From Palsa-295 sp963785585 (GTDB taxonomy: Bacteria; Acidobacteriota; Terriglobia; Acidiferrales; UBA7541): a DNA stretch of 64,000 nt. Location of the stretch: contig CAWAVW010000001.1 of assembly GCA_963785585.1 (NCBI GenBank), positions 434,001 through 498,000 of the forward strand, read 5' to 3'. Each line of letters starts with the position of its first letter. The stretch's first letter is position 1. A program made the translations under genes and the position numbers. Positions 8,824-19,578 of the stretch are shown here, piece after piece. The notes under the pieces are model-generated. The model was not told the DNA's origin. It did not search any database and worked only from the letters and a program-made list of their open reading frames with translations.

Positions 8824-10437
8824 ATGAAAAGATCGCAACTCCTGCGCCTGCTCTCGCTCCGAAATCGCCACGCCGTGATTTTCGCGATCGCCATTTTCTG
8901 CGTACCGGTCATCGCGCAGACGGTCGCCAATTCCGCTTCCCGCGCCGCGACCACCTCCGAACAACGCGCCGAATCCGCCTTCAACTCCGCACGCAACAAT
9001 CCTCTCGAGCTCCGCGCCTTCCTGGTCCGCATGCCCAAGGGTGCCGACCTGCATACCCACCTCACCGGCGCCGTGTACGCCGAATCCTGGATTCGCGACG
9101 GTGCCGCCGACAATCTCTGCGTGAATCTCGCGCAACTCGCCTTCACCGTGCCGGATTCCATTTCTGCGGCAACGCCGTCGAAGCCGCCAACTCCAAACTG
9201 TCACGACGGCTCCGTCCCGATCGCGCAGGCCTTCACCGATCAACATCTCTACGACGCGATCGTCGATGCTCTCTCCATGCGCGCGTTCGTTCCGGCTACC
9301 GGCGAAAGCGCTCACGATCACTTCTTCGCCGCCTTTTCGAAATTTCACCTCGTCGAAAAATCCCATATCGTGGATTGGCTCGACGAAGTCGCCACGCGCG
9401 CCGCCGCGCAAAATGAACAGTACCTCGAAGTCATGGACACTCCGGACTTTGCGCGCACCGCCGCAATCGCCAAGGCCGTCGGCTGGCAAACCGATTTCGC
9501 GGCTTTCCGCAAACAACTCCTGGCACAAGGCCTGCAAACCGAAATCGACGCGGCAAAAAAAGAATTCGACGACGCTGAATCCGCTCGCAGAAAACTCGAA
9601 AACTGCGGCCAGCCAAACCAATCCCCCGCCTGCAAGGTCGAGACTCGCTTTCTATTCCAGGCGCTGCGCGGTTATCCCAGGGAACAAGTCTTCGCCCAGC
9701 TTCTCGTCGCCTTTGAAACAGCTTCCGCCGAACCCAATGTAGTCGGCGTTAACTTCGTCATGCCCGAAGACGGCTTTATCTCCATGCGCGATTACGATCT
9801 CCACATGCGGATTTTCAACTTCCTGCACTCCGTGTATCCCAGCGTGCACATCAGCCTTCATGCCGGCGAAATCGCTCCCGGCATCGTTCCCTACGAAGGC
9901 CTCTGCTGCCACATTCGCGGCGCCGTTGAGCAAGGCCACGCCGAGCGCATCGGCCATGGCGTGGACGTGATGTATGAAACGAATCCGTACGATCTGCTGA
10001 AGGAAATGGCGGCCAGGCACGTCATGGCGGAAATCAATCTCACCAGCAACGACGTCATCCTCGGCGTCTCCGGCGCCAATCACCCATTCCCGCTCTATCG
10101 CAAATTCGGCGTCCCCGTCGCCCTCTCCAGCGACGACGAAGGCGTTTCCCGCATCGACCTCACCCACGAATTCGTCCGCGCCGTGCAAACCTACAACCTC
10201 TCGTACCCCGACCTGAAAAAGCTCGTCCGCACCGGCATCGAACACAGCTTCCTTCCGGGCCCGTCCCTTTGGCGCGCACCGGACGACTTTCGCGCCGCCG
10301 TCTCGCCCTGCTCGCGCGATCCGCTCGGCTCCGCCGATCCCGCCACCGCCTGCGCCGACTTCCTTCACTCCAGCGCAAAAGCCGCCCAACAGTGGGAGCT
10401 CGAGCGCCGCTTCGCCGCTTTCGAATCTTCCTTCTAG
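8824..10437 (+). CDS. Exported adenosine deaminase-like amidohydrolase
   Basis: A 537-residue protein with an N-terminal signal (basic MKRSQLLRLLSLRNRH, then hydrophobic AVIFAIAIFCVPVIAQ), so it is probably periplasmic or secreted. The metallo-dependent adenosine-deaminase core is intact: DLHTHL with His77 and His79, HAGE (zinc His and catalytic Glu), GHGVD (catalytic His) and SSDDEG (the paired Asp). It is longer than cytosolic Ada (about 335 aa) and resembles the extended, secreted adenosine-deaminase/ADGF-like group. The expected activity is hydrolytic deamination of an adenosine-type nucleoside. The next gene, mtnA, belongs to methylthioadenosine salvage, so MTA or adenosine is a plausible substrate; that is inference. 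Confidence 0.85.
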   Translation: MKRSQLLRLLSLRNRHAVIFAIAIFCVPVIAQTVANSASRAATTSEQRAESAFNSARNNPLELRAFLVRMPKGADLHTHLTGAVYAESWIRDGAADNLCVNLAQLAFTVPDSISAATPSKPPTPNCHDGSVPIAQAFTDQHLYDAIVDALSMRAFVPATGESAHDHFFAAFSKFHLVEKSHIVDWLDEVATRAAAQNEQYLEVMDTPDFARTAAIAKAVGWQTDFAAFRKQLLAQGLQTEIDAAKKEFDDAESARRKLENCGQPNQSPACKVETRFLFQALRGYPREQVFAQLLVAFETASAEPNVVGVNFVMPEDGFISMRDYDLHMRIFNFLHSVYPSVHISLHAGEIAPGIVPYEGLCCHIRGAVEQGHAERIGHGVDVMYETNPYDLLKEMAARHVMAEINLTSNDVILGVSGANHPFPLYRKFGVPVALSSDDEGVSRIDLTHEFVRAVQTYNLSYPDLKKLVRTGIEHSFLPGPSLWRAPDDFRAAVSPCSRDPLGSADPATACADFLHSSAKAAQQWELERRFAAFESSF

Positions 10438-10575
10438 TTCACAGGCTCGCCAGCGATCGCTTCTCGTCACTCGTCACTAGCCACTGCCTCTCCGCCTCAG
10501 CCGTTCCGCACCCGCTCGGTGTAGAATAGACGCTCGCGCGTATCGCCATTCACTCGAGCCCGGAGCCGCCAATCC

Positions 10576-11649
<1,074 letters not shown>

Positions 11650-11730
11650 TCCCAGCCCTCGCCGCCGGTACTTCGCCGCTTTTCTGCTCACTTGCACCCG
11701 GCCGCCGCAATTCGCGCTGCGTGCGGGGAA

Positions 11731-11765
11731 AAAAAAAGCGGCCCGATTTCTCGGGCCGCCTTTTC
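11731..11765. terminator. Bidirectional intrinsic terminator between mtnA and the first receptor gene
   Basis: A perfect 9-bp stem (gcggcccga at 11738-11746 with tcgggccgc at 11751-11759, 4-nt loop) is flanked by an A-tract on the left and a T-tract on the right. It can therefore end transcription from both converging genes. Confidence 0.9.
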
Positions 11766-11804
11766 CCTACGTATTGTTTTGTCGATTCGCCGAAGCGAAT
11801 CGGG

Positions 11805-14800
11805 TTAGAACGTGACCCGGGCCTGCAACTGCACCAGCCGCGGCGCCGAGTCAAACCCAAGGAAGTTTCCGTACGGGCTCGTCGGAACTCCAACCAGTCC
11901 GCTGATCTGGCCGAACGTCGGGTCGCCGAAACCTGCATCCGGCGCTCCGAAGTTCGGGTGGTTGAACACGTTGTAAGCCGTCGCGCCGATGCCGAGCTTA
12001 AACCGCTCGCCAATCGGGAACGTCTTGAACAGGCTCATGTCCATGTCGAAGAACCCAGGTCCGCGGTACTGGTTGCGGCCCTGGTTCGAAAATGACGTGT
12101 AGCCCGGGAACGTTGGGCTTCCGCTCTGCACGAAGGCGTTCGCATTCAAGCAACCCGGCACCGTCGGATCCTGCGTGGCCGTCGCGTTGCCGCGGCCGCA
12201 GCTGGTTTGTACCTGTGCGCCAGCCAGCGGTTGCGCCAAAATCGTCCCGCCACCGTTCACGATCGCTCCGTTCCAGTTGTTATCCACTACCGAGAACGGC
12301 AGCCCCGAGCGCAAGAAAATCTTGCCCGCGTATTCCCATCCGCCGAACGCTAGGTTGGCGAACTTGTTCTCAAAGTGGAGCTGCGGATTGTAAACGTAGT
12401 CGCCGTTGAAGTTGTGGCGAATATCGTAATCCGCGTTTCCGTAGTTGCACTGCTTCAAGCTGTCCGGGCAAAGCTGGCCGAGGGGAACTGCTGCGCCGTA
12501 GGTGAACACGCCGCCGTTGGATACCTCGTCCTGCGTGTGGCTGTAGGTGTAATTCACGTGAAACGCGAAGCCCTTCGAGAAGTTCTTCTTGAAGGTCAAT
12601 TGCAGCGCGTTGTACGTGGAATTGGCTCCGCTTTGCACCTGCGTCACTGTTCCATAATTCGGCACGGGCGACGTAAACGGAATCAGACCGCCATACAACT
12701 CGTACGCGCCATCGTTCGCGTTCGGCCACGCATTCGTGTACGGGTACCGGTTGCTGCGGTTCCCGATGTATCCCGCCACGAACGCCATATCCGTACCGAT
12801 CTGCTTCTGCACTTGCAGGTTGTATTCGTACGTCAACGGCGATTGGAGCGTTCCGTTGAAACCGGTGAACGCCGGCGGTGCAAACACCACGCCGAGTCCG
12901 GCCAGTTGCGCCTTAATCTGCGTGTACGTCTGGCCGCTCGAAAAGCCGTTGTTGAAAGCCGCTGCCGACGCCTGGAACGTTGCCGCCGATCCGGTCGCTG
13001 TCGGATCGAATGCCGGCGTTCCTCCCGCCGGTCGTACGCGGAGGGAAACCGCAACCGGGGGATTGCCCAGCAAATCGTCCACCAGGCCGGCCGGAGCGTT
13101 GTCGTAGAAAACGCCGAAGCCGCCGCTCACAATCAGGTCGTGCTTCACGCCCCAGCTGAATCCAAGGCGCGGAGACACGTTGATCTTATCCGTTGCCGGA
13201 TACGCGCGGTGCAAGCCCGTCGCGATATCCTGGTTGTAAGGCACGTCGCCCGCTCCCGTTCCCGCCAGGTAGCTCGGCAGATTCGTGAAATTCGTCACGA
13301 AGTCCGCGAAGCAGTTGATCTGGCAAACCGGGTTTGAGTTGTGCTCCAGCCGAAGTCCCAAAATCACTTTCAGGTTCGACTTGACGCTCCATTCATCCTG
13401 CGCGTAGGCGCCAATGCCCCACAGAGCGATCGGCACGTTCGACGAAATGTTGTCGGACTGGCGATACTGATACGCCAACCCGTCTGCGAAGTTCTGCAAT
13501 CCGCCCGTCACGTATCCAAAATACGCTGCCGGGTAGTTGAAGAAGAAGTTGTGGTCGCTCACGTCGTAACGCCGGAAGTTCTCGCCAAACTTAAAGTTGT
13601 GCTTTCCGTGCGTCCACGTGAAGTCGTCGATGAACTGGTACTGCGTCACGTTCCGGCCTTGCGGGAATTCGTATTCCGCGTTGAATCCGGTGAGCGGAAC
13701 TTCCGTGCCCCCGAAAATCACGCCGTACGGAAACGTGTTGTTCGCCAGCGGCTGGTCCTGCGTGAACTGCGCCGTGTAATGGCTCACCGAGGCCGTAAAC
13801 GAATTCGTCTTGTTCGACGAAAACGTATGCGTCTCGTTCGCCTGCCAGTCCCACGACGGTTGCTTCGAAATCGCGTCGAAGTTCGGGCTCACCGGATCGA
13901 GCGAGGTCGGCTGCGTTCCGTGATCTCCGCGGTATCGCACGAACAAGTTATCGTTCGCGCCCAGCCGTTGGTCAACGCGTGCGCTCAAAATCCACTCCGA
14001 CGCAAAGCCCGTCGCGACCGATTGGAACGTTTGGAAGCAAGGATCGCCGTTCGTAAATCCAGTTAGCGCTACCGTCGCGCACGCCGTCCCTGTCGGATCC
14101 ACGGGCGTCACCGCGTTGCTGCCGATCGAGTTCGCGTACAAATTAAACATCGACTGATACGCGGGCGCTTCGTTTGGCTGCAAGTTCGTTACGTTCGCAA
14201 GTACTGCGTTTGCGAATTCCGTCGTCGGGACTTCCAACGAATCGGCGTTCGGCAATACGAACCGCAAGCCCTCGGTGTTTACGAAAAAGAACGTGTGATT
14301 CTTGATGATCGGTCCGCCAACCGATGCCGCCCATTGGTTCGCATTCGAAAACGGCGTGCCAGCCTCGCCTGCGTTGTTACGGAACCAGTCGTTCGCATTC
14401 AGCGCCCGGCCGTTCCAGTTGTACACTGCGTTTCCGTGATAATCGTTGGTGCCGGATTTCGTAACGTACGAAATCTGCGCGCCGGAAAGCTGTCCGTATT
14501 CACCGCTGTACGCGTTGCTCGTTACCGTCGCTTCTGAAATTTCGTTCGCGCCCAGCAGCAGGTTCGTCGCGCCCGAGTTGCTGATGTTGAAATACGGGTC
14601 CATGTCGTTTTCGCCGTTCACCGTAAACAGGTTCGACGTCGCCGGCTGCCCGTTCACCGTGAAGTTACCGTAACCGCCGCTGCTGTTCAGCACCACGCCC
14701 GGCGCCGTCTCGGCGATGTTCGTGATGTCGCTGCCGCCGTTCGGAAGCTGTGCCAGCTCCTGCGGCGAAAAGGTCGTGTTGACGCTCGGGTTGTCGCTGA

Positions 14801-15188
14801 TGATCGGCGTCACCGTCGACGAAACTTCGATCGTCGCGCTGCCCTTCTGCACCGATAGCGTTACGTTCGCGATCGTCGTCTGCCCCACCTCTACGCTGGC
14901 CGGCTGATCGTACTTCGCGAATCCCGTCGCGTTCACCGTCACCGTGTAACGGCCCGGCTTCAGCAGCGAAAACCGGAACGCTCCGGTCGAAGTCGTCACC
15001 GTGTTCGCCACCGATCCCGTCTCCAGGCTCGTTGCCGTCACCGGCGCTCCAGCTACCACCGCGCCGCTCGGGTCGGTCACCACGCCGGCAATGTCTCCGG
15101 CGATCAGCGACTGCGCCCCTGCGTTCCCTGCAAACATCGCGCTCAAGATCAGCGCGAATATCACTCCCAAAGACTTACTCCAGTTCAT
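11805..15188 (-). CDS. TonB-dependent receptor, Oar-type with carboxypeptidase-regulatory-like domain (receptor A)
   Basis: 1127 residues with a clear signal peptide (MNWSKSLGVIFALILSAMFAGNAGAQ). Residues about 30-115 form a carboxypeptidase-regulatory/CNA-B-like beta sandwich (GDIAGVVTDPSGAVVAGAPVTATS). Next comes a plug domain (TFSPQELAQLPNGG, FTVNGQPATSNLFTVNG) and a long barrel ending in the aromatic strand LVQLQARVTF. This architecture is that of the Oar-like outer-membrane transporters expanded in Acidobacteriota, which import large ligands using the ExbBD-TonB system; the ligand cannot be read from sequence. A strong Shine-Dalgarno sequence (AGGAGG) precedes the ATG. A second, longer receptor gene lies upstream on the same strand and shares upstream sequence, so the two look like separately promoted relatives. 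Confidence 0.93.
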   Translation of the reverse strand: MNWSKSLGVIFALILSAMFAGNAGAQSLIAGDIAGVVTDPSGAVVAGAPVTATSLETGSVANTVTTSTGAFRFSLLKPGRYTVTVNATGFAKYDQPASVEVGQTTIANVTLSVQKGSATIEVSSTVTPIISDNPSVNTTFSPQELAQLPNGGSDITNIAETAPGVVLNSSGGYGNFTVNGQPATSNLFTVNGENDMDPYFNISNSGATNLLLGANEISEATVTSNAYSGEYGQLSGAQISYVTKSGTNDYHGNAVYNWNGRALNANDWFRNNAGEAGTPFSNANQWAASVGGPIIKNHTFFFVNTEGLRFVLPNADSLEVPTTEFANAVLANVTNLQPNEAPAYQSMFNLYANSIGSNAVTPVDPTGTACATVALTGFTNGDPCFQTFQSVATGFASEWILSARVDQRLGANDNLFVRYRGDHGTQPTSLDPVSPNFDAISKQPSWDWQANETHTFSSNKTNSFTASVSHYTAQFTQDQPLANNTFPYGVIFGGTEVPLTGFNAEYEFPQGRNVTQYQFIDDFTWTHGKHNFKFGENFRRYDVSDHNFFFNYPAAYFGYVTGGLQNFADGLAYQYRQSDNISSNVPIALWGIGAYAQDEWSVKSNLKVILGLRLEHNSNPVCQINCFADFVTNFTNLPSYLAGTGAGDVPYNQDIATGLHRAYPATDKINVSPRLGFSWGVKHDLIVSGGFGVFYDNAPAGLVDDLLGNPPVAVSLRVRPAGGTPAFDPTATGSAATFQASAAAFNNGFSSGQTYTQIKAQLAGLGVVFAPPAFTGFNGTLQSPLTYEYNLQVQKQIGTDMAFVAGYIGNRSNRYPYTNAWPNANDGAYELYGGLIPFTSPVPNYGTVTQVQSGANSTYNALQLTFKKNFSKGFAFHVNYTYSHTQDEVSNGGVFTYGAAVPLGQLCPDSLKQCNYGNADYDIRHNFNGDYVYNPQLHFENKFANLAFGGWEYAGKIFLRSGLPFSVVDNNWNGAIVNGGGTILAQPLAGAQVQTSCGRGNATATQDPTVPGCLNANAFVQSGSPTFPGYTSFSNQGRNQYRGPGFFDMDMSLFKTFPIGERFKLGIGATAYNVFNHPNFGAPDAGFGDPTFGQISGLVGVPTSPYGNFLGFDSAPRLVQLQARVTF

Positions 15189-15310
15189 GCTTCCTCCTGA
15201 AAATTTGGCCGCCCTGCTTCTTCGAAGTGCTCACGGACGCTCAATTCTCCGTCCCCATACACTTCCGGCTGTATCCCTATGGCACGTTGGTGCCCATGAA
15301 CTTACTAAAA

Positions 15311-15410
15311 TAAGCTCCTCTTAATCATGTACTTGTCGACCAAGCGCTCTGTCGATCAGCCCAAATATACCAAATTCCATAGAGGCAAACGCTATTCCGT
15401 ATCTTTGAAC
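15311..15410 (-). promoter_or_regulatory. Upstream control region of receptor A, with blocks shared by receptor B
   Basis: Two blocks resemble the region in front of the second receptor gene and sit at nearly the same distance from the start codon. Block 1 (minus strand, from about 15340 down to 15311) reads CAAGTACATG...GGAGCTTATT and begins 123 bp from the ATG. Block 2 (15378-15410) contains ATACGGAAT and begins 190 bp away. Block 2 matches its partner at about 25 of 34 aligned positions without gaps. Block 1 may include the -10 element (TTATTT). No gene is visible between 15189 and 15492. Confidence 0.5.
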
Positions 15411-15492
15411 AGCCTTTGGCTCGCCTTATCCCCAGCCGAACACTCCGGACACCGAGCGCCCCTCAAGCTCCCAAACTCCCGCGCACGGTGCC

Positions 15493-15535
15493 CAAAAAAA
15501 AAGGGCACGCGCCCCTTCGGACGCGTGCCCTTCCT
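15493..15535 (-). terminator. Intrinsic terminator after receptor B
   Basis: A perfect 11-bp stem (aagggcacgcg at 15501-15511 with cgcgtgccctt at 15522-15532) is preceded on the plus strand by a run of nine A, which becomes a U-tract for minus-strand transcripts. It lies about 20 bp past the stop of the longer receptor gene and separates the two receptor units. Confidence 0.9.
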
Positions 15536-15555
15536 GATTGCCTGACTGTCTAGCT

Positions 15556-18500
15556 TTAGAACTCCAGCCGCAGACCGAATTCCGTCTGCCGCGGAGCTCC
15601 TGCCGCGAACACGCCCGATCCGGTTCCCACTCGCACGGCATCGTGCGTGTTCGGATCATAGCCGGCGTTCGTGCCGTTGATCGATCCGGCTCCGCCGGTC
15701 AGACCCCCCAGCGCGCCGTAGTTGACGAAGTTAAACATATTGAAGAACGAAACGCTCGGCTCAATCGTGAACCGCTCCTTGATGCGGAATGGCCAGCTCA
15801 GCACCACGTCCGTATCTCGGTACCAGCTGTTTCCCGCGTTGTGAGCGGGCGGCGGCAGCACCGACGGAATCACCGCACCGAGCGCCACCAGCTGCGCTTG
15901 GGTGAAGAGTCCGGCATTCACCAGCGCTTGACCCGCGGGCGTCAGCGTGTTCCCGTTCCCAAAGTTCGCGTTGAATGCGTTAATCACGCCGGCGAGCTGT
16001 CCGGTGGAAACGCCGTGATTGAACGTTCCGGGCTTGCCGATGCCGGTCGCCGCCGAATTGATCAAGTCGCCGACCGTGCCGTCTCCCGTCAGGTCGGTTC
16101 GGAAAATCTCGCCCGCCGTAAAACCGCCACCCGAGGGAAGCGCCAGGTCCGACTGGAACGGCGACGCGAACCCGCCGATAAAGCTGATCCGCGGTCCGTT
16201 GTGCGCCACTTCAAACGTGGTTCCAAACCGCAGTTGGTGCGTGCGATCCAACCCCGCCGGTCCGAAGAACTTCGTCGGATTGCGGAAGTCGAACGCCACG
16301 GCGCTGAAGTTTTGGTCCAGTCCGCCATTCCCGTCGTAGCCCGAGAGCGTGTAGGCGATCTGCAAATTCATCGAGCGCACGAACCGGAACGGGTTGGTTA
16401 CGTTCTGCTTGTATTCGGTCTGCAGGCCGTTGTACACGGAGCGGCCCATCGGGAATTGGAAGAAACCCATACCGACGCTGGGGTTGATGCCGCCAAAGGC
16501 AGCGCCCGTATCGGGAGTCAGGCCAAACGCCGGAGCCCCGTACCCGAACAGGTACGCGCGGCCGGAATCCAGTCCGTTCGTCGCAAAGTTGTTGATCGAG
16601 GCACCAGCCGCGATCGAGCAATCGATCGCCGCCGAAGTCGTGCCGCCGCCGCATCCAAACGCTGCCGTCGTTGCACTGATAGCGTTGTTGGCTGCAGCAA
16701 CATTCAGGAACCGCGCGTCTCCCACATGGTTCACGTCGATCGTGAGCGGGAAGTGCAAGCTCAGGTTCCGCACATAGTCGACGGACAGCACACCGCCCTT
16801 CACGATTTCACGCTGGAAACCGATGTTCATCTGGTAAGCGCGCGTCGGTTGATATTTCGGGTAGTACGCTGCGTAGCCGGCCGCCGGTCCCAATGTCAGC
16901 GTGTTACCGACAAAGTTTCCGTTCGCTGCCGGGCCCGCGGCAGCCACCGCCGCGCCGTATGCCGTCTGCAAATCCGCCACGGCCTGACCCGCCGTCCCTA
17001 CCGGCTGGTAGCAAACCTGCGTTGCCAGGTCCTTGCCATCGATGGAGGTCACGTCCTGAAAACCTCCGCCGGCCACAGGGAAGGGCACGCTCGTCGACCC
17101 AACTGCCGCGAACGGCGAGCAATTCAGCGGGGCTGTTCCGAAGAACAAACCCGTTGCCAGTTTGCCGGGACGGTCAAACAGCACGTTGTTGAAAATCGAG
17201 TTTTCGTAATAGATGCCCGCCCCGCCGCGAATTACCGTCTTCGAATCGTGGAACGGGGACCATGCAAATCCGAGCTGCGGACCCAGGTTCTTGTTCGGCT
17301 GGCGGACGCGATCGCCCAGTCCCACCAGGTTCCCGAACTGATCGAGCAGGTTCCCGGTGCAGCTGATCAGCGTCGTCTCCGAGCAGGAAATCGGAGCCAA
17401 ATCGCTGTCCGTGCGGCCCGTATCGCGACCGTACTTCAATCCGTATATCAAAGTGAAGTTCGGTTTGATCTTCCACGAGTCGCCGATGTAACCCTCAACT
17501 CGCGTGTCGTTCTGGCCGCCCGCCGGCAGGTTGAAGCCCGGCTTTTCAGTGAAAAATCCCTGGCCGTTGCTCAGCGTCGCGCCCGTCACCGGATAATCGG
17601 CCGGATTCGTATCGCAATTCGCGAATTGCACGTTGCCGCAGGAATAGAACGGCGTCGTTTGCGGGTTCCCAGGCGTCTGAGTGCAACCGGAGATTCCCAG
17701 GTTGTCGCAAGCGTCGATATAGCTCACCACTTGCGGGCCCAATCCGAAGAACGCCGCAAATCCGCCGCCTTCGATGCGGTTCACAGACGCTCCGAACCGG
17801 ATGATGTGCGTGCCCCAAACCTTCGCTCCGTCATACTTGAATTGCTTGTCGCTCTGAAACGTCTGCTGTGCCGCCAGGAAGTTCGGGCCCGACGCAAACG
17901 ATCCCAAGTCGCCAAACACGATTTCCGCGCCCGGCGACGGGTTGATCGGCGTTACCGTGTCGCCCGTGCCGCCGCCGATCAGGTTGTGAAACTTCAAGTA
18001 TCCAAAGCGGAAGCTGTTCGACCAGTTGCCCTTGTTCCAGTCCACGCCCACCGCGTGCGAGGGCGTGTTGTCGCGGTTCGAGTAAATCGAATAGCCGCCC
18101 GCAAACGCGTCGCTGTTCGAATAGTTCCAGTCGTAAACGAACTTGTAGAACACGCGAATCGTCGGCGTAGCTTGCCAGTCCAAACGTCCGCTCACCTGCG
18201 TGCTGCGGAAGGGAGAGGTGTATCCACCCGAAAGCGCTTGGAATGGTGCACCCACCGAAACTGCATCCAGGCTGTCCTGCTTGATGCGTTCCGCGTCAAT
18301 AAAGAAGAAGAGCTTGTCCTTGATGAACGCGCCGCCAAACCGGCCGCCAAACTGGTTCCGTTGGAACGGCAGGTCCTGGCCGCCCGGCAGGTTTGCAAAC
18401 CCAGCCCGCTCGTCGCGGAAATTGTAGAAACCCAATCCGTGGAATGCGTTCGAACCGGACCGCGTGGCCACGTTTACCGCGCCCGCTGCCGTCAATTCCG

Positions 18501-19203
18501 TCGAAAGATCGAGCAGCGAACGGCTGATGCCGAATTCTTCGATCGAGCTCATCGCGATGTTCTGCGTCGTCGTTCCCACCGTTTCGTCGCTGACGTCCAA
18601 TCCGTCCACTTCGATGCGCGGTGTGCGCCCGAATACGCCGTTGATCGATACCGACGAATAGCCCGCCTTCGTCGGGTCAAAACCCTGCCCGTCCTGCAAC
18701 TGCACTCCGGGTTCGAGCTGCGCCAGGTCCAGGAAGTTGCGTCCGTTCACCGGAAGGTTGTCGATCTGATCTCCCGAAATGACGCCCTGTACCGTCGCCT
18801 GCTCCGTATTCACCGTCTCGGTCTGCGCCTGCACCTCTACCACCGTCGTGCCCGCGCCCAGTTCCAGTTTCACGCTGCCGGTCGCCGTCTGCTGAATCTG
18901 TACGGTCACACCGATCACTTCCGTCTTGAACCCTTGTCCCTCAATCTTCAGGACGTAATCTCCAGGGAGCAATCCGCCCGAGTTGTACACACCGGACGAG
19001 TTCGTAGTCACCACCGTCGTCTGACCGGTGGACTTGCTCGTGATCGAAATCTTTGCGTTGGGAACAACCGCCCCGGACGGGTCGGTGATAATGCCTTGCA
19101 CGCTGCCCTGCGATACCGTCGTCTGCGAACGCGTCACTGTCGTGTGCAACGTCACACCGAGCAGCAGCGTAAATACCACCACCAAAAACCGCTTCCAGTT
19201 CAT
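15556..19203 (-). CDS. TonB-dependent receptor, Oar-type with carboxypeptidase-regulatory-like domain (receptor B)
   Basis: About 1215 residues. The frame extends to 19275, but the ATG at 19203 has a strong Shine-Dalgarno sequence (AGGAGG) and opens a signal peptide (MNWKRFLVVVFTLLLGVTLHTTV). The N-terminal beta-sandwich reads GSVQGIITDPSGAVVPNAKISIT. The plug has QIDNLPVNGRNFLDLAQLEPGVQLQDG, the hallmark of acidobacterial Oar-like receptors, and VDGLDVSDETVGTTTQNI. A large barrel follows, ending RQTEFGLRLEF. It should transport a large or complex ligand across the outer membrane with TonB. It is only moderately similar to receptor A: same architecture, different plug and barrel. It has its own terminator and a similar upstream region, so it is probably regulated in parallel. 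Confidence 0.93.
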   Translation of the reverse strand: MNWKRFLVVVFTLLLGVTLHTTVTRSQTTVSQGSVQGIITDPSGAVVPNAKISITSKSTGQTTVVTTNSSGVYNSGGLLPGDYVLKIEGQGFKTEVIGVTVQIQQTATGSVKLELGAGTTVVEVQAQTETVNTEQATVQGVISGDQIDNLPVNGRNFLDLAQLEPGVQLQDGQGFDPTKAGYSSVSINGVFGRTPRIEVDGLDVSDETVGTTTQNIAMSSIEEFGISRSLLDLSTELTAAGAVNVATRSGSNAFHGLGFYNFRDERAGFANLPGGQDLPFQRNQFGGRFGGAFIKDKLFFFIDAERIKQDSLDAVSVGAPFQALSGGYTSPFRSTQVSGRLDWQATPTIRVFYKFVYDWNYSNSDAFAGGYSIYSNRDNTPSHAVGVDWNKGNWSNSFRFGYLKFHNLIGGGTGDTVTPINPSPGAEIVFGDLGSFASGPNFLAAQQTFQSDKQFKYDGAKVWGTHIIRFGASVNRIEGGGFAAFFGLGPQVVSYIDACDNLGISGCTQTPGNPQTTPFYSCGNVQFANCDTNPADYPVTGATLSNGQGFFTEKPGFNLPAGGQNDTRVEGYIGDSWKIKPNFTLIYGLKYGRDTGRTDSDLAPISCSETTLISCTGNLLDQFGNLVGLGDRVRQPNKNLGPQLGFAWSPFHDSKTVIRGGAGIYYENSIFNNVLFDRPGKLATGLFFGTAPLNCSPFAAVGSTSVPFPVAGGGFQDVTSIDGKDLATQVCYQPVGTAGQAVADLQTAYGAAVAAAGPAANGNFVGNTLTLGPAAGYAAYYPKYQPTRAYQMNIGFQREIVKGGVLSVDYVRNLSLHFPLTIDVNHVGDARFLNVAAANNAISATTAAFGCGGGTTSAAIDCSIAAGASINNFATNGLDSGRAYLFGYGAPAFGLTPDTGAAFGGINPSVGMGFFQFPMGRSVYNGLQTEYKQNVTNPFRFVRSMNLQIAYTLSGYDGNGGLDQNFSAVAFDFRNPTKFFGPAGLDRTHQLRFGTTFEVAHNGPRISFIGGFASPFQSDLALPSGGGFTAGEIFRTDLTGDGTVGDLINSAATGIGKPGTFNHGVSTGQLAGVINAFNANFGNGNTLTPAGQALVNAGLFTQAQLVALGAVIPSVLPPPAHNAGNSWYRDTDVVLSWPFRIKERFTIEPSVSFFNMFNFVNYGALGGLTGGAGSINGTNAGYDPNTHDAVRVGTGSGVFAAGAPRQTEFGLRLEF

Positions 19204-19324
19204 ACGCCCTCCTGGTTTTTGTAAATCATTCCCGGAAAGCTGCGACTTCACCCCGGGCTCCCCCAACAGGAACACTTATGCTGGCGAAACCCTTTGCACT
19301 TTTAGGCCCAAGGGTGCGATTTAA

Positions 19325-19424
19325 TAAGTTCCCTTTTTACATGAACTTGCAGAACTATCGACTAAGAAACCCACCTTTGCCTATGGTTTCCCATATCCGT
19401 ACACGCGATTCCGTATTTTGTAAC
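19325..19424 (-). promoter_or_regulatory. Upstream control region of receptor B, with blocks shared by receptor A
   Basis: The minus strand carries CAAGTTCATG...GGAACTTATT ending at 19325, 122 bp from the ATG, and an ATACGGAAT-containing block at 19391-19424, 188 bp away. Both correspond in order and spacing to the blocks before receptor A. The rest of 19204-19507 holds no gene that I can support. Confidence 0.5.
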
Positions 19425-19507
19425 GGTTCCCCCAACATAGGCCACGCTTTACCCTAGCTTTATCCCACCGTCCGACTTCGCGCGCCTCCCAAATCCCGAT
19501 TCCGCAC

Positions 19508-19537
19508 AAAAAAAGGCGGCCCGCAGGCCGCCTTTCT
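19508..19537 (-). terminator. Intrinsic terminator after the secreted protein gene
   Basis: A 10-bp perfect stem (aaaggcggcc at 19512-19521, ggccgccttt at 19526-19535, loop cgca) is flanked by A on the left and T on the right. It lies about 42 bp past the stop at 19579 and could work in both directions. Confidence 0.88.
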
Positions 19538-19578
19538 CACGCCAATTCTGAATCACGGGCGAAAACGCAAATCCCGCC

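Noticed and set aside
15538..19224. A 1228-codon open frame on the plus strand opposite receptor B
   Set aside because: The minus-strand gene has signal peptide, plug and barrel features, while this frame gives an Arg/Val-rich product with no domain. It arises from the third-position GC bias of the real gene.
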